A DNA stretch of 55,593 nucleotides, from assembly GCF_001884185.1 (NCBI RefSeq), contig NZ_MAOE01000059.1, positions 1 to 55,593 of the forward strand. Direction: 5' to 3'. Below, piece by piece: positions 1 through 8,720 of the stretch; positions within the stretch are counted from its first letter, which is position 1, and each line of letters starts with the position of its first letter. Source of the stretch: Bacillus albus. Its GTDB lineage: Bacteria; Bacillota; Bacilli; Bacillales; Bacillaceae_G. The notes beneath the pieces were generated by a model. It had not been told where the DNA came from. It ran no database searches and saw nothing but the letters and a program-made list of their open reading frames with translations. The position numbers and the translations under genes are program-made.

Positions 1-36
1 CTATCCCCTAAAGAATTTAGGGAACAAGTGGTTTAG
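1..36 (+). pseudogene. 3' end of an IS3-family transposase (OrfB), cut by the window edge
   Basis: Frame 1 reads LSPKEFREQVV followed by TAG at 34-36. This matches the usual C-terminus of IS3-family OrfB integrases, which end in an (L/M)SPxx(Y/F)R-type motif. Only 11 codons are visible, so it cannot be told whether the element is intact. The terminal inverted repeat follows directly. The family assignment rests on this short motif plus the adjacent end sequence and is an inference. Confidence 0.6.
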
Positions 37-39
37 GTG

Positions 40-71
40 TTTTGATTGGTGTCCCATTTTCGGGGGTCACT
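40..71 (+). mobile_element. Probable right end (terminal inverted repeat) of the IS3-family element
   Basis: Just after the OrfB stop, the text TGTCCCATTTTCGGGGGTCA resembles the right ends of IS3-family elements (TGTC, a short AT tract, then GGGGGTCA). The left end and any target duplication lie outside the window, so the exact boundary is uncertain. The element sits about 30 bp downstream of the pdxK stop. Confidence 0.5.
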
Positions 72-101
72 TCACACTCTGTGGGTGTTTTCATTTATAT
101 A

Positions 102-926
102 CTAGACAAGTTCTTTTGATGCAACGAATTTACGATATGCACCGTGATGTGTTGGGCCTACGTATTCGTTGATCTTGAATGAATAACGGATAGCAGCTGT
201 GATAAATTCTTTAGCAGTTTTTACTGCTTCTTTCACAGGTTTTCCTTTTGCAAGTTCTGCTGTAATTGCAGCAGAATATGTACAACCTGCGCCGTGTGTA
301 TTTGTCGTATCGATTTTTTCTGATTCTAGAAGATCAAAAGTTTCTCCGTCATATAGGACGTCGATAGCAGTTTCTGTACCAAGTTTGCTACCGCCTTTAA
401 TTAGGACGTATTTCGCACCTAATGCGTGGATTTTTTTCGCTGCTTCTTTCATGTCTTCAAGAGAATTAATTTTTACGCCACTTAATTGGTAAGCTTCAAA
501 TAAGTTTGGTGTTACAACTAATGCCTTTGGAACAAGAACGTCACGTAAGCAATCATTCGTTTCAGGATGTAATGCTTCATCAGCACCTTTACATACCATA
601 ACAGGGTCAACTACTACATTTTTGAAATTATGTTTTTCGATTGTTTCTGCAACCATTTCGATAATTTCTACTGATCCGAGCATACCTGTTTTTAAAGCAT
701 CTACGCCAACACCTTCAATTGTCGTTTCCAATTGTGGTTTTAATGTAGAAGCCGGGATTGGGAATACGTTATGTGCCCAACCGTTATGTGGATCCATCGT
801 TACGATTGTCGTAAGAGATGTCATTCCGTATACACCAAGTTCTTGGAATGTTTTTAAATCTGCTTGTATACCAGCACCGCCACTTGTGTCAGAACCAGCG
901 ATAGTAAGTGCTTTATTCAATGTCAT
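102..926 (-). CDS. pdxK: Pyridoxine/pyridoxal kinase, ThiD-like ribokinase fold
   Basis: 274 aa. It phosphorylates B6 vitamers (possibly also hydroxymethylpyrimidine) with ATP in the cytosol, giving pyridoxal 5'-phosphate in the salvage pathway. The N-terminus has ALTIAGSDTSGGAGIQADLK, typical of the ThiD/PdxK family. The C-terminal half has THGAGCTYSAAI, the anion-hole/catalytic GAGC motif with the Cys found in Bacillus PdxK. Length fits the family (about 270 aa). The ATG at 926 is preceded by a GAGGGGG SD. It is divergent from the two-component genes and shares a palindromic promoter region with them. ThiD activity cannot be excluded from sequence. Confidence 0.88.
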   Translation of the reverse strand: MTLNKALTIAGSDTSGGAGIQADLKTFQELGVYGMTSLTTIVTMDPHNGWAHNVFPIPASTLKPQLETTIEGVGVDALKTGMLGSVEIIEMVAETIEKHNFKNVVVDPVMVCKGADEALHPETNDCLRDVLVPKALVVTPNLFEAYQLSGVKINSLEDMKEAAKKIHALGAKYVLIKGGSKLGTETAIDVLYDGETFDLLESEKIDTTNTHGAGCTYSAAITAELAKGKPVKEAVKTAKEFITAAIRYSFKINEYVGPTHHGAYRKFVASKELV

Positions 927-944
927 TATGAAAGCCCCCTCAAG

Positions 945-999
945 TGATATAATGAAAACTATGTTTTCACCATTATATCAATGTTACGAATAAGTACAA
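945..999 (-). promoter_or_regulatory. Divergent promoter region with imperfect palindrome (pdxK / airS-like)
   Basis: On the minus strand, TTGTAC (994-999), a 16-bp spacer and TATAAT (972-977) make a good SigA promoter for pdxK. The region also holds an inverted repeat: TGATATAATGAAAAC (945-959) faces GTTTTCACCATTATATCA (963-980), broken only by three extra bases. It places a TATAAT on each strand and could be an operator. Confidence 0.5.
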
Positions 1000-1060
1000 A
1001 GTGAAAAGTAGATGATTTACTTTAGAGGCGATTTAAAATCTTGTGTGTAGGAGATTGTGT

Positions 1061-2611
1061 ATGTTTCGAGATAATCGTACAAATGAATTAGTTATATTAA
1101 AAGAGATTGCAGAGACGTTAAACACCTCAAATGATACATATCACGTGCTGCAAGCTGTGTTGGAAAAACTATTGAATGTAACAGGTTTAACGACAGGATG
1201 GATATTTCTTGCGGATGAAAATGGTAGATATACGAAATTAATCGATTACCAGTTGCCAGAGGCACTTACATATGAAAACAAACGCCCGATGTGTGAAGGG
1301 GAATGTTGGTGTTTACGTGGCTTTGTGGATGGAAAATTAGAGCGAGCGGTTAATATTATCGAATGTAAAAGAATTAATAATGCAATTGAATATAATTGGG
1401 GAGATACAGAAGGAATCCTTCATCACGCTACAGTTCCCTTAAAGGCTGGAGGAGAGAAATTTGGTGTTTTAAATGTAGCAAGTCCAGGTAAAACATATTT
1501 TTCGGAAGAAGAATTAGTATTGCTCCAATCAGTCGCTTTCCAAATTGGGACGGCCTTAAAGCGAACAAAATTATATGAAAATGAAAAGCGAAGAGCACAT
1601 TATTACGTGAAATTGGAGCGGTTTATTCAAGCTTTAAAAACGATTCATAAGTTCAATGTATTACCTGAAAAAGTGGTAAATCACGTAGGTGAAGTATTTC
1701 AGTGGAATCAAGTCGCATTTTTTATTAGGGAAGAAATAGAGTTATCTTTGCGGGCTTCTTATGGTCAGAAAGAGTTACAAGAGGGTGTAAAAGAAGCGGC
1801 AAAGAATGCGTTAGAACAAGGTGAATCAGCTTTATTAAAACATGTAAATGGAGCTGTTATTGCTACGCCAATACATATTCAAAATCATATATTTGGTGTT
1901 TTATGTGTTAGTTTAAATAATGGGGAATTTGATGTTAATACAATAGATGTAATTCAAGCATTATCGAACCACGTTTCATTAATAATAGAGAATTTGAGAT
2001 TAAACGAACAACGCCGTGAACTCGTACGAATGGAAGAAAGAAACCGATTAGCGAGGGATTTACATGATTCCGTGTCACAAAAATTATTTTCATTAACCTT
2101 TATGACAAAAGGTGCCGAGGCGGTTTTAAAAGGTCAAAATGAAAAGGTAGACGAATCTTTGCATGAGATGCGTGAATTAGCGCAAGGCGCTTTAAAAGAA
2201 ATGAGGACGTTAATTTGGCAACTGCGTCCGGCGGGATTAGAGAAAGGATTATTACCTTCTTTAAAGCAATATGGTGAAAGTTTGGGATTGAAAATTCGGG
2301 AACAAGTTACAGGTGTTCGTGATTTGCCGCGCGTAGTAGAGGAAGCGCTATGGAGAATTGGACAAGAAGCTTTAAATAACGTAAGTAAACATGCGAATGT
2401 TAGAGAAGCGACGATTTATTTCAAAGTGACGGAGAAGAATGTATTATTAGAAATAGTCGATCAAGGAAACGGCTTTGTAGAAAAGGATATAAAAGAGAAG
2501 AAATCACTTGGCATGACTACGATGCGTGAAAGAGTAGAATTAGTTGGTGGAACAATTAAAATTGTAAGTGATAAGAAAAAAACAAGTGTAAAAATAAACG
2601 TACCATTATGA
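1061..2611 (+). CDS. GAF-domain sensor histidine kinase, AirS/YhcY type
   Basis: 516 aa, with no membrane segment, so a cytosolic sensor. GAF domain about 20-165; a second GAF-like region about 190-310; HisKA_3 dimerisation domain with phospho-acceptor His335 (ARDLHDSVSQK); a C-terminal HATPase (EALNNVSKHAN). The first GAF domain carries Cys78, Cys82, Cys84 and Cys102 (C-x3-C-x-C-x17-C). S. aureus AirS (YhcS), a kinase of this architecture, binds a redox-sensitive [2Fe-2S] cluster through GAF-domain cysteines, so oxygen/redox sensing is a reasonable inference. The ATG at 1061 is chosen over the GTG at 1043 because GTAGGAG lies at 1047-1053. The cognate regulator follows after 20 bp. Confidence 0.88.
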   Translation: MFRDNRTNELVILKEIAETLNTSNDTYHVLQAVLEKLLNVTGLTTGWIFLADENGRYTKLIDYQLPEALTYENKRPMCEGECWCLRGFVDGKLERAVNIIECKRINNAIEYNWGDTEGILHHATVPLKAGGEKFGVLNVASPGKTYFSEEELVLLQSVAFQIGTALKRTKLYENEKRRAHYYVKLERFIQALKTIHKFNVLPEKVVNHVGEVFQWNQVAFFIREEIELSLRASYGQKELQEGVKEAAKNALEQGESALLKHVNGAVIATPIHIQNHIFGVLCVSLNNGEFDVNTIDVIQALSNHVSLIIENLRLNEQRRELVRMEERNRLARDLHDSVSQKLFSLTFMTKGAEAVLKGQNEKVDESLHEMRELAQGALKEMRTLIWQLRPAGLEKGLLPSLKQYGESLGLKIREQVTGVRDLPRVVEEALWRIGQEALNNVSKHANVREATIYFKVTEKNVLLEIVDQGNGFVEKDIKEKKSLGMTTMRERVELVGGTIKIVSDKKKTSVKINVPL

Positions 2612-2631
2612 TGTGAAAATGAGGGAAGTTC

Positions 2632-3279
2632 GTGAAAATAAAAGTATTGTTAGTTGATGATCATACAGTCGTTTTAAAAGGATTAGCATTTTTCTTAAGT
2701 ACACAGGAAGATTTAGAGCTAGTTGGAGAAGCAAGTAATGGGAAAGAGGCGTTAGTGAAAGTAGGGGAGACAAATCCTGATGTTGTACTAATGGATTTAT
2801 ATATGCCCGAAATGGATGGTGTTGAGGCGACAGGGTGCATTAAAAAAGACTATCCGGATGTGAAAGTAATTGTATTAACTAGTTTTTCTGATCAGGCACA
2901 TGTTTTACCAGCATTACGGGCAGGAGCAAGCGGCTATATTTTAAAAGATGTAGAACCAGATCAACTTGTTGAAGCGATTCGAAGCGCATATAAAGGTAAT
3001 ATTCAATTACATCCTGATATAGCAAATGCTCTTCTTTCTCAAACATTACCTGTAGAAGAAAAGGAGGAAGAACTTTCTATTCAAGTGAATGTGCTAACAG
3101 CGAGAGAAAATGAAGTGTTGCAGCTATTAGCAAAAGGGATGAGTAATAAAGAAATCGCTTCAGTTTTAGTTATTACAGAAAAAACGGTAAAAGCTCATGT
3201 AAGTAGTATTTTGAGTAAGTTGAATTTATCTGATCGGACGCAAGCTGCATTATATGCAGTGAAAAATGGAATTGTATAA
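2632..3279 (+). CDS. NarL/FixJ-family response regulator, AirR/YhcZ type
   Basis: 215 aa. Receiver domain 3-120 with the acidic pocket Asp9/Asp10, phospho-acceptor Asp55 (VVLMDLYMPEMDG) and Lys105 (YILKD). LuxR-type helix-turn-helix at about 150-212 (LTARENEVLQLLAKGMSNKEIA). Starts with GTG at 2632 behind GAGGGA. It is the partner of the kinase just upstream and probably cotranscribed, with an intrinsic terminator directly after it. Order (kinase, regulator, then azoreductase) parallels B. subtilis yhcY-yhcZ-yhdA. Confidence 0.9.
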   Translation: MKIKVLLVDDHTVVLKGLAFFLSTQEDLELVGEASNGKEALVKVGETNPDVVLMDLYMPEMDGVEATGCIKKDYPDVKVIVLTSFSDQAHVLPALRAGASGYILKDVEPDQLVEAIRSAYKGNIQLHPDIANALLSQTLPVEEKEEELSIQVNVLTARENEVLQLLAKGMSNKEIASVLVITEKTVKAHVSSILSKLNLSDRTQAALYAVKNGIV

Positions 3280-3299
3280 GACAAAAGTCGTAAGACCTA

Positions 3300-3327
3300 G
3301 TTCGCCTTTAGAAGGTGGACTTTTTTT
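3300..3327 (+). terminator. Intrinsic terminator after the response regulator
   Basis: GTTCGCCTT / AAGGTGGAC stem (with G-U pairs), 3-nt loop, then seven T. Confidence 0.8.
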
Positions 3328-3470
3328 ATGGAAAAATACGTCTATGTGAGGAAGAAATTGTCTTGATATAAAGATAAAATATGTTTGTAAGCAACAAAAC
3401 AACAATTACAAGGGATACCTTTTTTGACAGCATATAACAACATAAGAGTGAGTAGTAGGAGGAAAAGACA

Positions 3471-4097
3471 ATGGCAACAGTTTTATTTGTAAAAGCAAAC
3501 AACCGCCCAGCGGAACAAGCAGTTAGTATGAAATTATACGAGGCATTTTTAGCAAACTATAAAGAATCACATCCAAATGATACAGTAGTAGAACTTGATT
3601 TATATAAAGAAGAATTACCATATGTAGGCGTAGATATGATTAATGGTACATTCAAAGCAGGTAAAGGATTTGATTTAACGGAAGAGGAAGCAAAAGCAGT
3701 AGCGGTTGCTGATAAGTATTTAAATCAATTTTTAGAAGCTGATAAAGTCGTTTTCGGTTTCCCATTATGGAACTTAACGATTCCAGCAGTATTGCACACA
3801 TATATTGATTATTTAAACCGAGCTGGTAAAACGTTTAAATATACGCCAGAAGGTCCAGTTGGTTTAATTGGAGATAAGAAGATTGCATTATTAAACGCGC
3901 GCGGCGGCGTATATTCTGAAGGTCCAGCAGCAGAAGTAGAAATGGCTGTTAAATATGTAGCAAGCATGATGGGCTTCTTCGGCGCAACGAATATGGAAAC
4001 AGTAGTTATTGAAGGACATAACCAGTTCCCGGATAAAGCAGAGGAAATCATTACAGCTGGCCTTGAAGAAGCAGCTAAAGTAGCAAGTAAATTTTAA
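3471..4097 (+). CDS. azoR: FMN-dependent NADH:quinone/azo oxidoreductase
   Basis: 208 aa, a flavodoxin-fold reductase that makes two-electron reductions of azo dyes and quinones using NADH and FMN; in bacilli these enzymes protect against thiol and quinone stress. Features: N-terminal VLFVKANNRPAEQAVS (FMN phosphate loop), FGFPLWNLTIPAVLHTYIDYLNRAGKTFKYT, and ALLNARGGVYSEGP, all characteristic of AzoR/AcpD. The SD AGGAGG is 7 nt before the ATG. A possible promoter is TTGTCT (3358) -16 bp- TATGTT (3380). Its place behind an AirSR-like pair suggests redox control, which is inference. Confidence 0.9.
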   Translation: MATVLFVKANNRPAEQAVSMKLYEAFLANYKESHPNDTVVELDLYKEELPYVGVDMINGTFKAGKGFDLTEEEAKAVAVADKYLNQFLEADKVVFGFPLWNLTIPAVLHTYIDYLNRAGKTFKYTPEGPVGLIGDKKIALLNARGGVYSEGPAAEVEMAVKYVASMMGFFGATNMETVVIEGHNQFPDKAEEIITAGLEEAAKVASKF

Positions 4098-4119
4098 TTG
4101 AAAATAGAATCGTCACTCG

Positions 4120-4162
4120 AAAAAAGTAGCATTAACAGATAAACGTTAATGCTACTTTTTTT
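4120..4162. terminator. Bidirectional terminator between azoR and the Crp/Fnr gene
   Basis: AAAAAGTAGCATTAAC / GTTAATGCTACTTTTT perfect stem with A/T tracts on both sides, between convergent genes. Confidence 0.9.
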
Positions 4163-4832
4163 ATACTTTAAGTTCGTCAGCCAGTTTTTCCAGCTGAATT
4201 CTGTCTTGTATGTAATAGGTTCTGCCGTCTTTTTTTAAATAATTTTGTTGGCAAAATTGGTTTAATACATATAAAAGATGACGGTAGCTAACATTTAAGT
4301 ATTCCGAAGCCTCGGTATGTTTTTCTGTATAACTGTTATTTTGTTCTGTTAATAGAATAAATGCCGCTAACCGGTTTTCGAACGGATAACTATTATTTTT
4401 GGCGTAACTTTCTGTTCGGGTAATTGTTTTTTCGCCGATAAATTTGCATAGTTTCTGTAGAAAGGTAGCATCTTGCAACAAAAGATGCTGACAATCTTTA
4501 AGAGGAAGCGCTAGGCATATACAATCTTCAATCACTTCTACCGTTTTTGTAACAGATTCTACACCAATTAACCCGAGTTCTCCAATGAACGAAGGTGCTT
4601 GAATAAAGTTAATTAAGGAGACCCTTCCGTTCTTGTGACTCATATATATTTTCGCCTTCCCAGAAATTAAGTAATAAAGATAAGGAACGTCAACTCCTTC
4701 ACTACATATCCTTTCTTTCTTTTGGAAGGAATGTAGTTCAGCATACGGTAAGACATTAAAAGAAAAAAGAGTATGGAAGTTGGAAGTTTGCATGTAATGA
4801 GAGATTTCTTCGCTATTTTTGCTAACTTTCAT
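4161..4832 (-). CDS. yeiL: Crp/Fnr-family transcriptional regulator, YeiL-like
   Basis: 223 aa. Cyclic-nucleotide-binding-like beta-roll at about 25-135 (YYLISGKAKIYMSHKNGRVSLINF, FIGELGLIG), then a dimer helix and a winged helix at about 165-215 (EASEYLNVSYRHLLYVLNQF, KKDGRTYYIQD). The overall pattern matches E. coli YeiL, a stationary-phase member of this family. The canonical cAMP-contact Arg-Ser pair is not evident, so the effector is unknown. ATG at 4832; monocistronic, convergent with azoR. Target genes cannot be predicted from the window. Confidence 0.75.
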   Translation of the reverse strand: MKVSKNSEEISHYMQTSNFHTLFSFNVLPYAELHSFQKKERICSEGVDVPYLYYLISGKAKIYMSHKNGRVSLINFIQAPSFIGELGLIGVESVTKTVEVIEDCICLALPLKDCQHLLLQDATFLQKLCKFIGEKTITRTESYAKNNSYPFENRLAAFILLTEQNNSYTEKHTEASEYLNVSYRHLLYVLNQFCQQNYLKKDGRTYYIQDRIQLEKLADELKV

Positions 4833-4938
4833 GTTTTCACCTCATGTTTAGTATGAGATATCTCCTATTATGTTTACAAGAAGGAATGATACGATTTACG
4901 TAAATTTATTTTTGTAGAAAAGAGAGTGTGAAGGGCTT

Positions 4939-5634
4939 ATGAAAAAATATAAAACATTGTTATTCGATGTAGATGATACATTGTTAGATTTTCAAAAGGC
5001 TGAGAAATTGGCGTTACGTATGCTGTTTGAAGAGAGAGGGATTCCTTTAACTAAAGAGGTTGAAGCGCAATATAAAAAAATTAATAAAAGCCTCTGGGAT
5101 GCTTTTGAAGAGGGGGAAATAAATCGTGATGAGGTCGTAAATACACGGTTTTCGATTTTGTTGAAAGAATATGGGGAAGAGGTAGATGGAATATTATTTG
5201 AAAATAATTATCGCAGCTACTTAGAAGAAGGAAATCAGCTCATGCAAGGCGCATTTGAATTTATAAGTCAAATTCAAAGTGAGTACGATTTATATATAGT
5301 GACAAACGGTGTTTCTAAGACGCAAGATAAACGTTTACGTAATGCAGGATTACATCCCTTGTTTCAAGGTATTTTCGTTTCTGAAGATACAGGATTCCAA
5401 AAGCCGAGGAAAGAGTATTTTGATTATGTTTTTGCACGAATTCCTAATTTTGCTCCTGAAGAGGGGCTCATTATTGGAGATTCGTTAAGTGCTGATATTA
5501 AAGGTGGATATGTAGCAGGAATTGATACTTGTTGGTTTAATCCAGAAAAGAAATTAAATGATAGCGAGATTGTGCCGACATATGAAGTGCAAAATTTTGA
5601 AGAGTTATACGCATTATTGAAGCAACGTGTGTAA
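4939..5634 (+). CDS. YjjG/YfnB-family HAD nucleotidase
   Basis: 231 aa, HAD superfamily subclass IA. Motif I LLFDVDDTLLDF gives nucleophile Asp10 and acid/base Asp12; motif II IVTNGVSKTQ; motif III Lys in GFQKPRKEYF; motif IV IIGDSLSADIKGG. E. coli YjjG is a 5'-nucleotidase that dephosphorylates non-canonical pyrimidine nucleotides (house cleaning); substrate preference here is inferred from the family. A helical cap domain occupies about 20-85. Separate unit ended by a bidirectional terminator shared with the ClC gene. Confidence 0.85.
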   Translation: MKKYKTLLFDVDDTLLDFQKAEKLALRMLFEERGIPLTKEVEAQYKKINKSLWDAFEEGEINRDEVVNTRFSILLKEYGEEVDGILFENNYRSYLEEGNQLMQGAFEFISQIQSEYDLYIVTNGVSKTQDKRLRNAGLHPLFQGIFVSEDTGFQKPRKEYFDYVFARIPNFAPEEGLIIGDSLSADIKGGYVAGIDTCWFNPEKKLNDSEIVPTYEVQNFEELYALLKQRV

Positions 5635-5637
5635 TAC

Positions 5638-5680
5638 AAAATAGGCAGTGGAACTTTTGTCCCTACTGCCTATTTTTATT
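5638..5680. terminator. Bidirectional terminator between yjjG-like and ClC genes
   Basis: AATAGGCAGT / ACTGCCTATT stem, about 15-nt loop, T tract on the right and A-rich sequence on the left. Confidence 0.8.
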
Positions 5681-6908
5681 CGTTTATAGCTTCGTTGTGT
5701 TTAGGAAGAGGAAATGCATTACCAATCGCTGCCGCTCCAAGCATCGGTAATAATAAATTGAGCGGGAAAAACATGAGTAGTAGTAATGTTATAGCAATTG
5801 GTTTTCTTAATGCATAGCTTGAAATTGCTGTCGTGACGATGGCTACCGAAGCGATTGGATCTATCGGGATAATGGAAGCTATAGCATATCCGATACTAGA
5901 TCCAGCAAATATGATTGGGAAAATATGTCCGCCGCGCCAACCTGTATTTAAACAAACGGCAGTAATACATAATTTAAAAATCCCTGAAAGAAGTAGTACC
6001 CAGAAGGATAAATTGCTCCATTCCACGACTAAATCTTTTAATTGATGTTCTCCTGAGAATAACGTGTACGGGAGAAACGTTCCTGTAATTCCTAATAAAA
6101 TACCACCGATAATACCGAGTGATAGTTTGTATTCTTTTAAGGGATGGAGTAATTTCTCTAATGTGAATTCTAATTTGAAATAAAAGAATCCAACTATAGC
6201 ACCAATACTAGCAAGTGGTAGAAAGGCAATCCATTCGTTAAGAGAAAGGGAACCTTCTCCGAAATCAACGATAAAGGATCCGCGATTATCGAATTTACTA
6301 AGTAATAAATAAACGGAAAAACCAGCGAAAGTAGTAGCTAAATATACAATTGCTTTTTTCCCTTTAGAAAATTCGTTAATTTGCTCACCCTCATTTTCAT
6401 TTGGAGCTAAATAACCGAATAATGGCGCGTTAAAAATTACACTTAAAGTAGCGCCAATTCCAACCTCTGTTAGTTCATTCATCCCCTTTAAGGCGAATGT
6501 AAAACGATCCCCTACCCATGTACAAAGTCCACCTATAATGCCAACAAGTGCTGCTTCGGGACCTAAGCTAGCTCCAAAGATTAAAACGATAATCGCAGTT
6601 AAAGTAGCTTTATGTACAAAGCGGTATTCAATTCTACCTGTTTTTTTATATTCACCCATCACTTCCGGCATAAGACGTGGATATGTGCCAAAGTATTTTT
6701 GAGTTAAACCAACGAGAATACCACCGATAGTTGTTACACAAATGGTGTAATACGGGGGGGAAGAGAAGATAGTAGGTAAGTATCCCCAAATAAAGTGAAT
6801 GCTGATATTTATTGTAACTAAAAATAACCAGACTGTTGCCCCCACTATAGAGCCTAAGAGAATGCCGTATAGGACGAGTATATAGTGCATGTCCTGTTTG
6901 TGTGTCAT
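5676..6908 (-). CDS. ClC-family chloride channel / H+ antiporter
   Basis: 410 aa, an integral membrane protein with about ten hydrophobic segments. It carries the ClC selectivity-filter signature in the form GASLGPEAALVGIIGG (about 112-127), plus LNTGWRGGHIFPIIFAGSSIGY near 320-340, corresponding to the GxFxP filter region. There is no C-terminal CBS pair. Family members move Cl- or F- across the membrane, as channels or proton antiporters; which type this is cannot be decided here. The ATG at 6908 follows GGAGGT. Monocistronic, divergent from the methionine locus. Confidence 0.85.
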   Translation of the reverse strand: MTHKQDMHYILVLYGILLGSIVGATVWLFLVTINISIHFIWGYLPTIFSSPPYYTICVTTIGGILVGLTQKYFGTYPRLMPEVMGEYKKTGRIEYRFVHKATLTAIIVLIFGASLGPEAALVGIIGGLCTWVGDRFTFALKGMNELTEVGIGATLSVIFNAPLFGYLAPNENEGEQINEFSKGKKAIVYLATTFAGFSVYLLLSKFDNRGSFIVDFGEGSLSLNEWIAFLPLASIGAIVGFFYFKLEFTLEKLLHPLKEYKLSLGIIGGILLGITGTFLPYTLFSGEHQLKDLVVEWSNLSFWVLLLSGIFKLCITAVCLNTGWRGGHIFPIIFAGSSIGYAIASIIPIDPIASVAIVTTAISSYALRKPIAITLLLLMFFPLNLLLPMLGAAAIGNAFPLPKHNEAINE

Positions 6909-7177
6909 GTTATACCTCCGTTATGTAAGTTGTAATCTTAAAAGGATTAAATATGCTACTTTGAAATGAATATGTATAGTATTTTTTTGAGAGGGTGACT
7001 TATTCAACATATTGAGGTCTCGTGATAATTTGAAATGTATACGTTAAACTACTTATTTAATTCTATATAGTAATCAGAGGTTTTGAAAGGTCTTTTTCAT
7101 ATAGGTATGGAATATATTTCTTTTGTTATGCATGTCAAATTCTTCGTGTTTAATTTAGAACATTCAGAAAAACTAAT

Positions 7178-7204
7178 TGACATTAGGAAATTATTGCTAT
7201 AAAA
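7178..7204 (+). promoter_or_regulatory. Promoter of the SAM riboswitch-metY-metA unit
   Basis: A perfect -35 box TTGACA at 7178-7183 and a TATAAA-like -10 about 16 nt further, some 20 nt before the riboswitch P1 stem. Confidence 0.6.
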
Positions 7205-7223
7205 TCAACGGTAATTGCATAGT

Positions 7224-7325
7224 CTTATCAAGAAAAGGTGGAGGGACAGGCCCGATGAAACCTTGGCAACAGCCGTATAACGGAATTGTGCCAAATCCTG
7301 CAGGTAATAAATCCTGAGAGATAAG
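7224..7325 (+). ncRNA. SAM-I (S-box) riboswitch
   Basis: P1 is CTTATC (7224-7229) pairing with GATAAG (7320-7325). Inside are the S-box core motifs AGGTGGAGGGAC, GATGAAACC, GGCAACAG and the closing ATCCTGAGAGATAAG. Known S-box RNAs fold on S-adenosylmethionine and expose the downstream terminator, shutting off transcription when SAM is plentiful. It sits directly upstream of metY. Confidence 0.96.
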
Positions 7326-7349
7326 AAAGAGCCTTTAGAGCGTGTTTTG

Positions 7350-7392
7350 AAACTGCTCCTTTCTTGTTTTCAGGAAAGGAGCAGTTTTTTTA
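7350..7392 (+). terminator. Riboswitch-controlled intrinsic terminator
   Basis: AAACTGCTCCTTTC pairs with GAAAGGAGCAGTTT and is followed by a T run, 25 nt after the SAM-I aptamer. Confidence 0.92.
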
Positions 7393-7421
7393 TTTTGTAT
7401 AAAAAGAAAGGAGAATGAGAG

Positions 7422-8720
7422 ATGGGAGAATCATGGGGAAAAGGAACAATTTGTGTGCAAGGTGGCTATACGCCAAAGAATGGTGAACCGCGTGTTTTAC
7501 CGCTTTATCAAAGTACAACGTATAAATACGATACTTCGGATGATTTAGCAGCCTTATTTAACTTAGAGGCGGAAGGGTATATATATACGCGTATTGGAAA
7601 CCCTACTTTAGCTGCATTTGAGCAAAAGCTAGCAGATTTAGAGGGTGGTGTAGGAGCTGTTGCAACGGCTTCTGGGCAGGCTGCTATTATGCTTGCTGTT
7701 TTAAATATTTGTAGTAGCGGAGACCACTTGCTTTGTTCTTCCACAGTTTATGGCGGGACATTTAATTTATTTGGAGTGAGTTTGCGCAAGCTTGGTATTG
7801 GTGTTACATTCTTTAATCCGAATTTAACTGCTGATGAAATTGTGGCCCTTGCTAATGATAAGACGAAACTTGTTTATGCAGAATCGCTAGGAAATCCAGC
7901 GATGAACGTTTTAAATTTCAAGGAATTTTCAGAGGCAGCGAAAGAGTTGGAAGTGCCTTTTATCGTGGATAATACATTAGCAACTCCTTATTTATGCCAA
8001 GCATTTGAACATGGAGCAAATATTATCGTTCATTCTACGACGAAATATATTGATGGTCATGCGAGTTCGTTAGGCGGCATTGTCATTGACGGAGGGAACT
8101 TCGATTGGAAAAATGGGAAATATCCTGAACTAGTTGAACCGGATCCAAGTTATCACGGCGTAAGTTACGTTCAAAATTTTGGTGCAGCAGCTTATATTGT
8201 GAAGGCACGTGTTCAATTATTAAGAGACTACGGAAACTGTATGAGCCCATTCAATGCGTATATTAGCAATATCGGTTTAGAAACACTGCATTTACGAATG
8301 GAGCGTCATAGTGAAAATGCTCTTGCGGTTGCTAAGTGGCTTGCTAACCATGATCGTATTGAATGGGTGAATTATCCGGGATTAGATAGTAATGAAAATT
8401 ATTCGTTAGCAAAAAAGTATTTGAAGAAAGGTGCTAGTGGGGTTTTAACATTTGGCATTAAGGGAGGATTAGAATCTGCGAAAGAATTTATCGCAAATGT
8501 AAAACTAGCAACTCTCGTAACGCATGTAGCTGATGCGCGAACTTGCGTTATACATCCCGCTAGTACAACGCATAGACAATTAAGTGCTGAAGATCAACGT
8601 TTAGCTGGCGTTACATCAGATTTAATTCGTTTATCGGTTGGTATAGAAGATGTTTCGGATATTATTGCCGATTTAGAAGCAGCGTTAGTCGGAGGCAAAC
8701 AACATGCCGATCATAATTGA
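7422..8720 (+). CDS. metY: O-acetylhomoserine (thiol)-lyase
   Basis: 432 aa, a PLP enzyme of the Cys/Met metabolism family. It makes homocysteine from O-acetylhomoserine and sulfide in the cytosol. PLP-binding Lys208 lies in [10 protein letters not shown]; other family motifs are YTRIGNPT (about 55-62), ATASGQAAI and [12 protein letters not shown]. The length (about 430 aa) and the insert relative to MetB/MetC enzymes (about 380 aa) favour MetY. It is led by the SAM riboswitch and overlaps metA by 17 bp, so both are made from one SAM-repressed message. Direct sulfhydrylation is thereby paired with its substrate-making enzyme. Confidence 0.92.
   Translation: MGESWGKGTICVQGGYTPKNGEPRVLPLYQSTTYKYDTSDDLAALFNLEAEGYIYTRIGNPTLAAFEQKLADLEGGVGAVATASGQAAIMLAVLNICSSGDHLLCSSTVYGGTFNLFGVSLRKLGIGVTFFNPNLTADEIVALANDKTKLVYAESLGNPAMNVLNFKEFSEAAKELEVPFIVDNTLATPYLCQAFEHGANIIVHSTTKYIDGHASSLGGIVIDGGNFDWKNGKYPELVEPDPSYHGVSYVQNFGAAAYIVKARVQLLRDYGNCMSPFNAYISNIGLETLHLRMERHSENALAVAKWLANHDRIEWVNYPGLDSNENYSLAKKYLKKGASGVLTFGIKGGLESAKEFIANVKLATLVTHVADARTCVIHPASTTHRQLSAEDQRLAGVTSDLIRLSVGIEDVSDIIADLEAALVGGKQHADHN

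Noticed and set aside
622-993. 123-aa + strand frame across pdxK and its promoter
   Set aside because: Antisense to pdxK, no SD, no recognisable domain.
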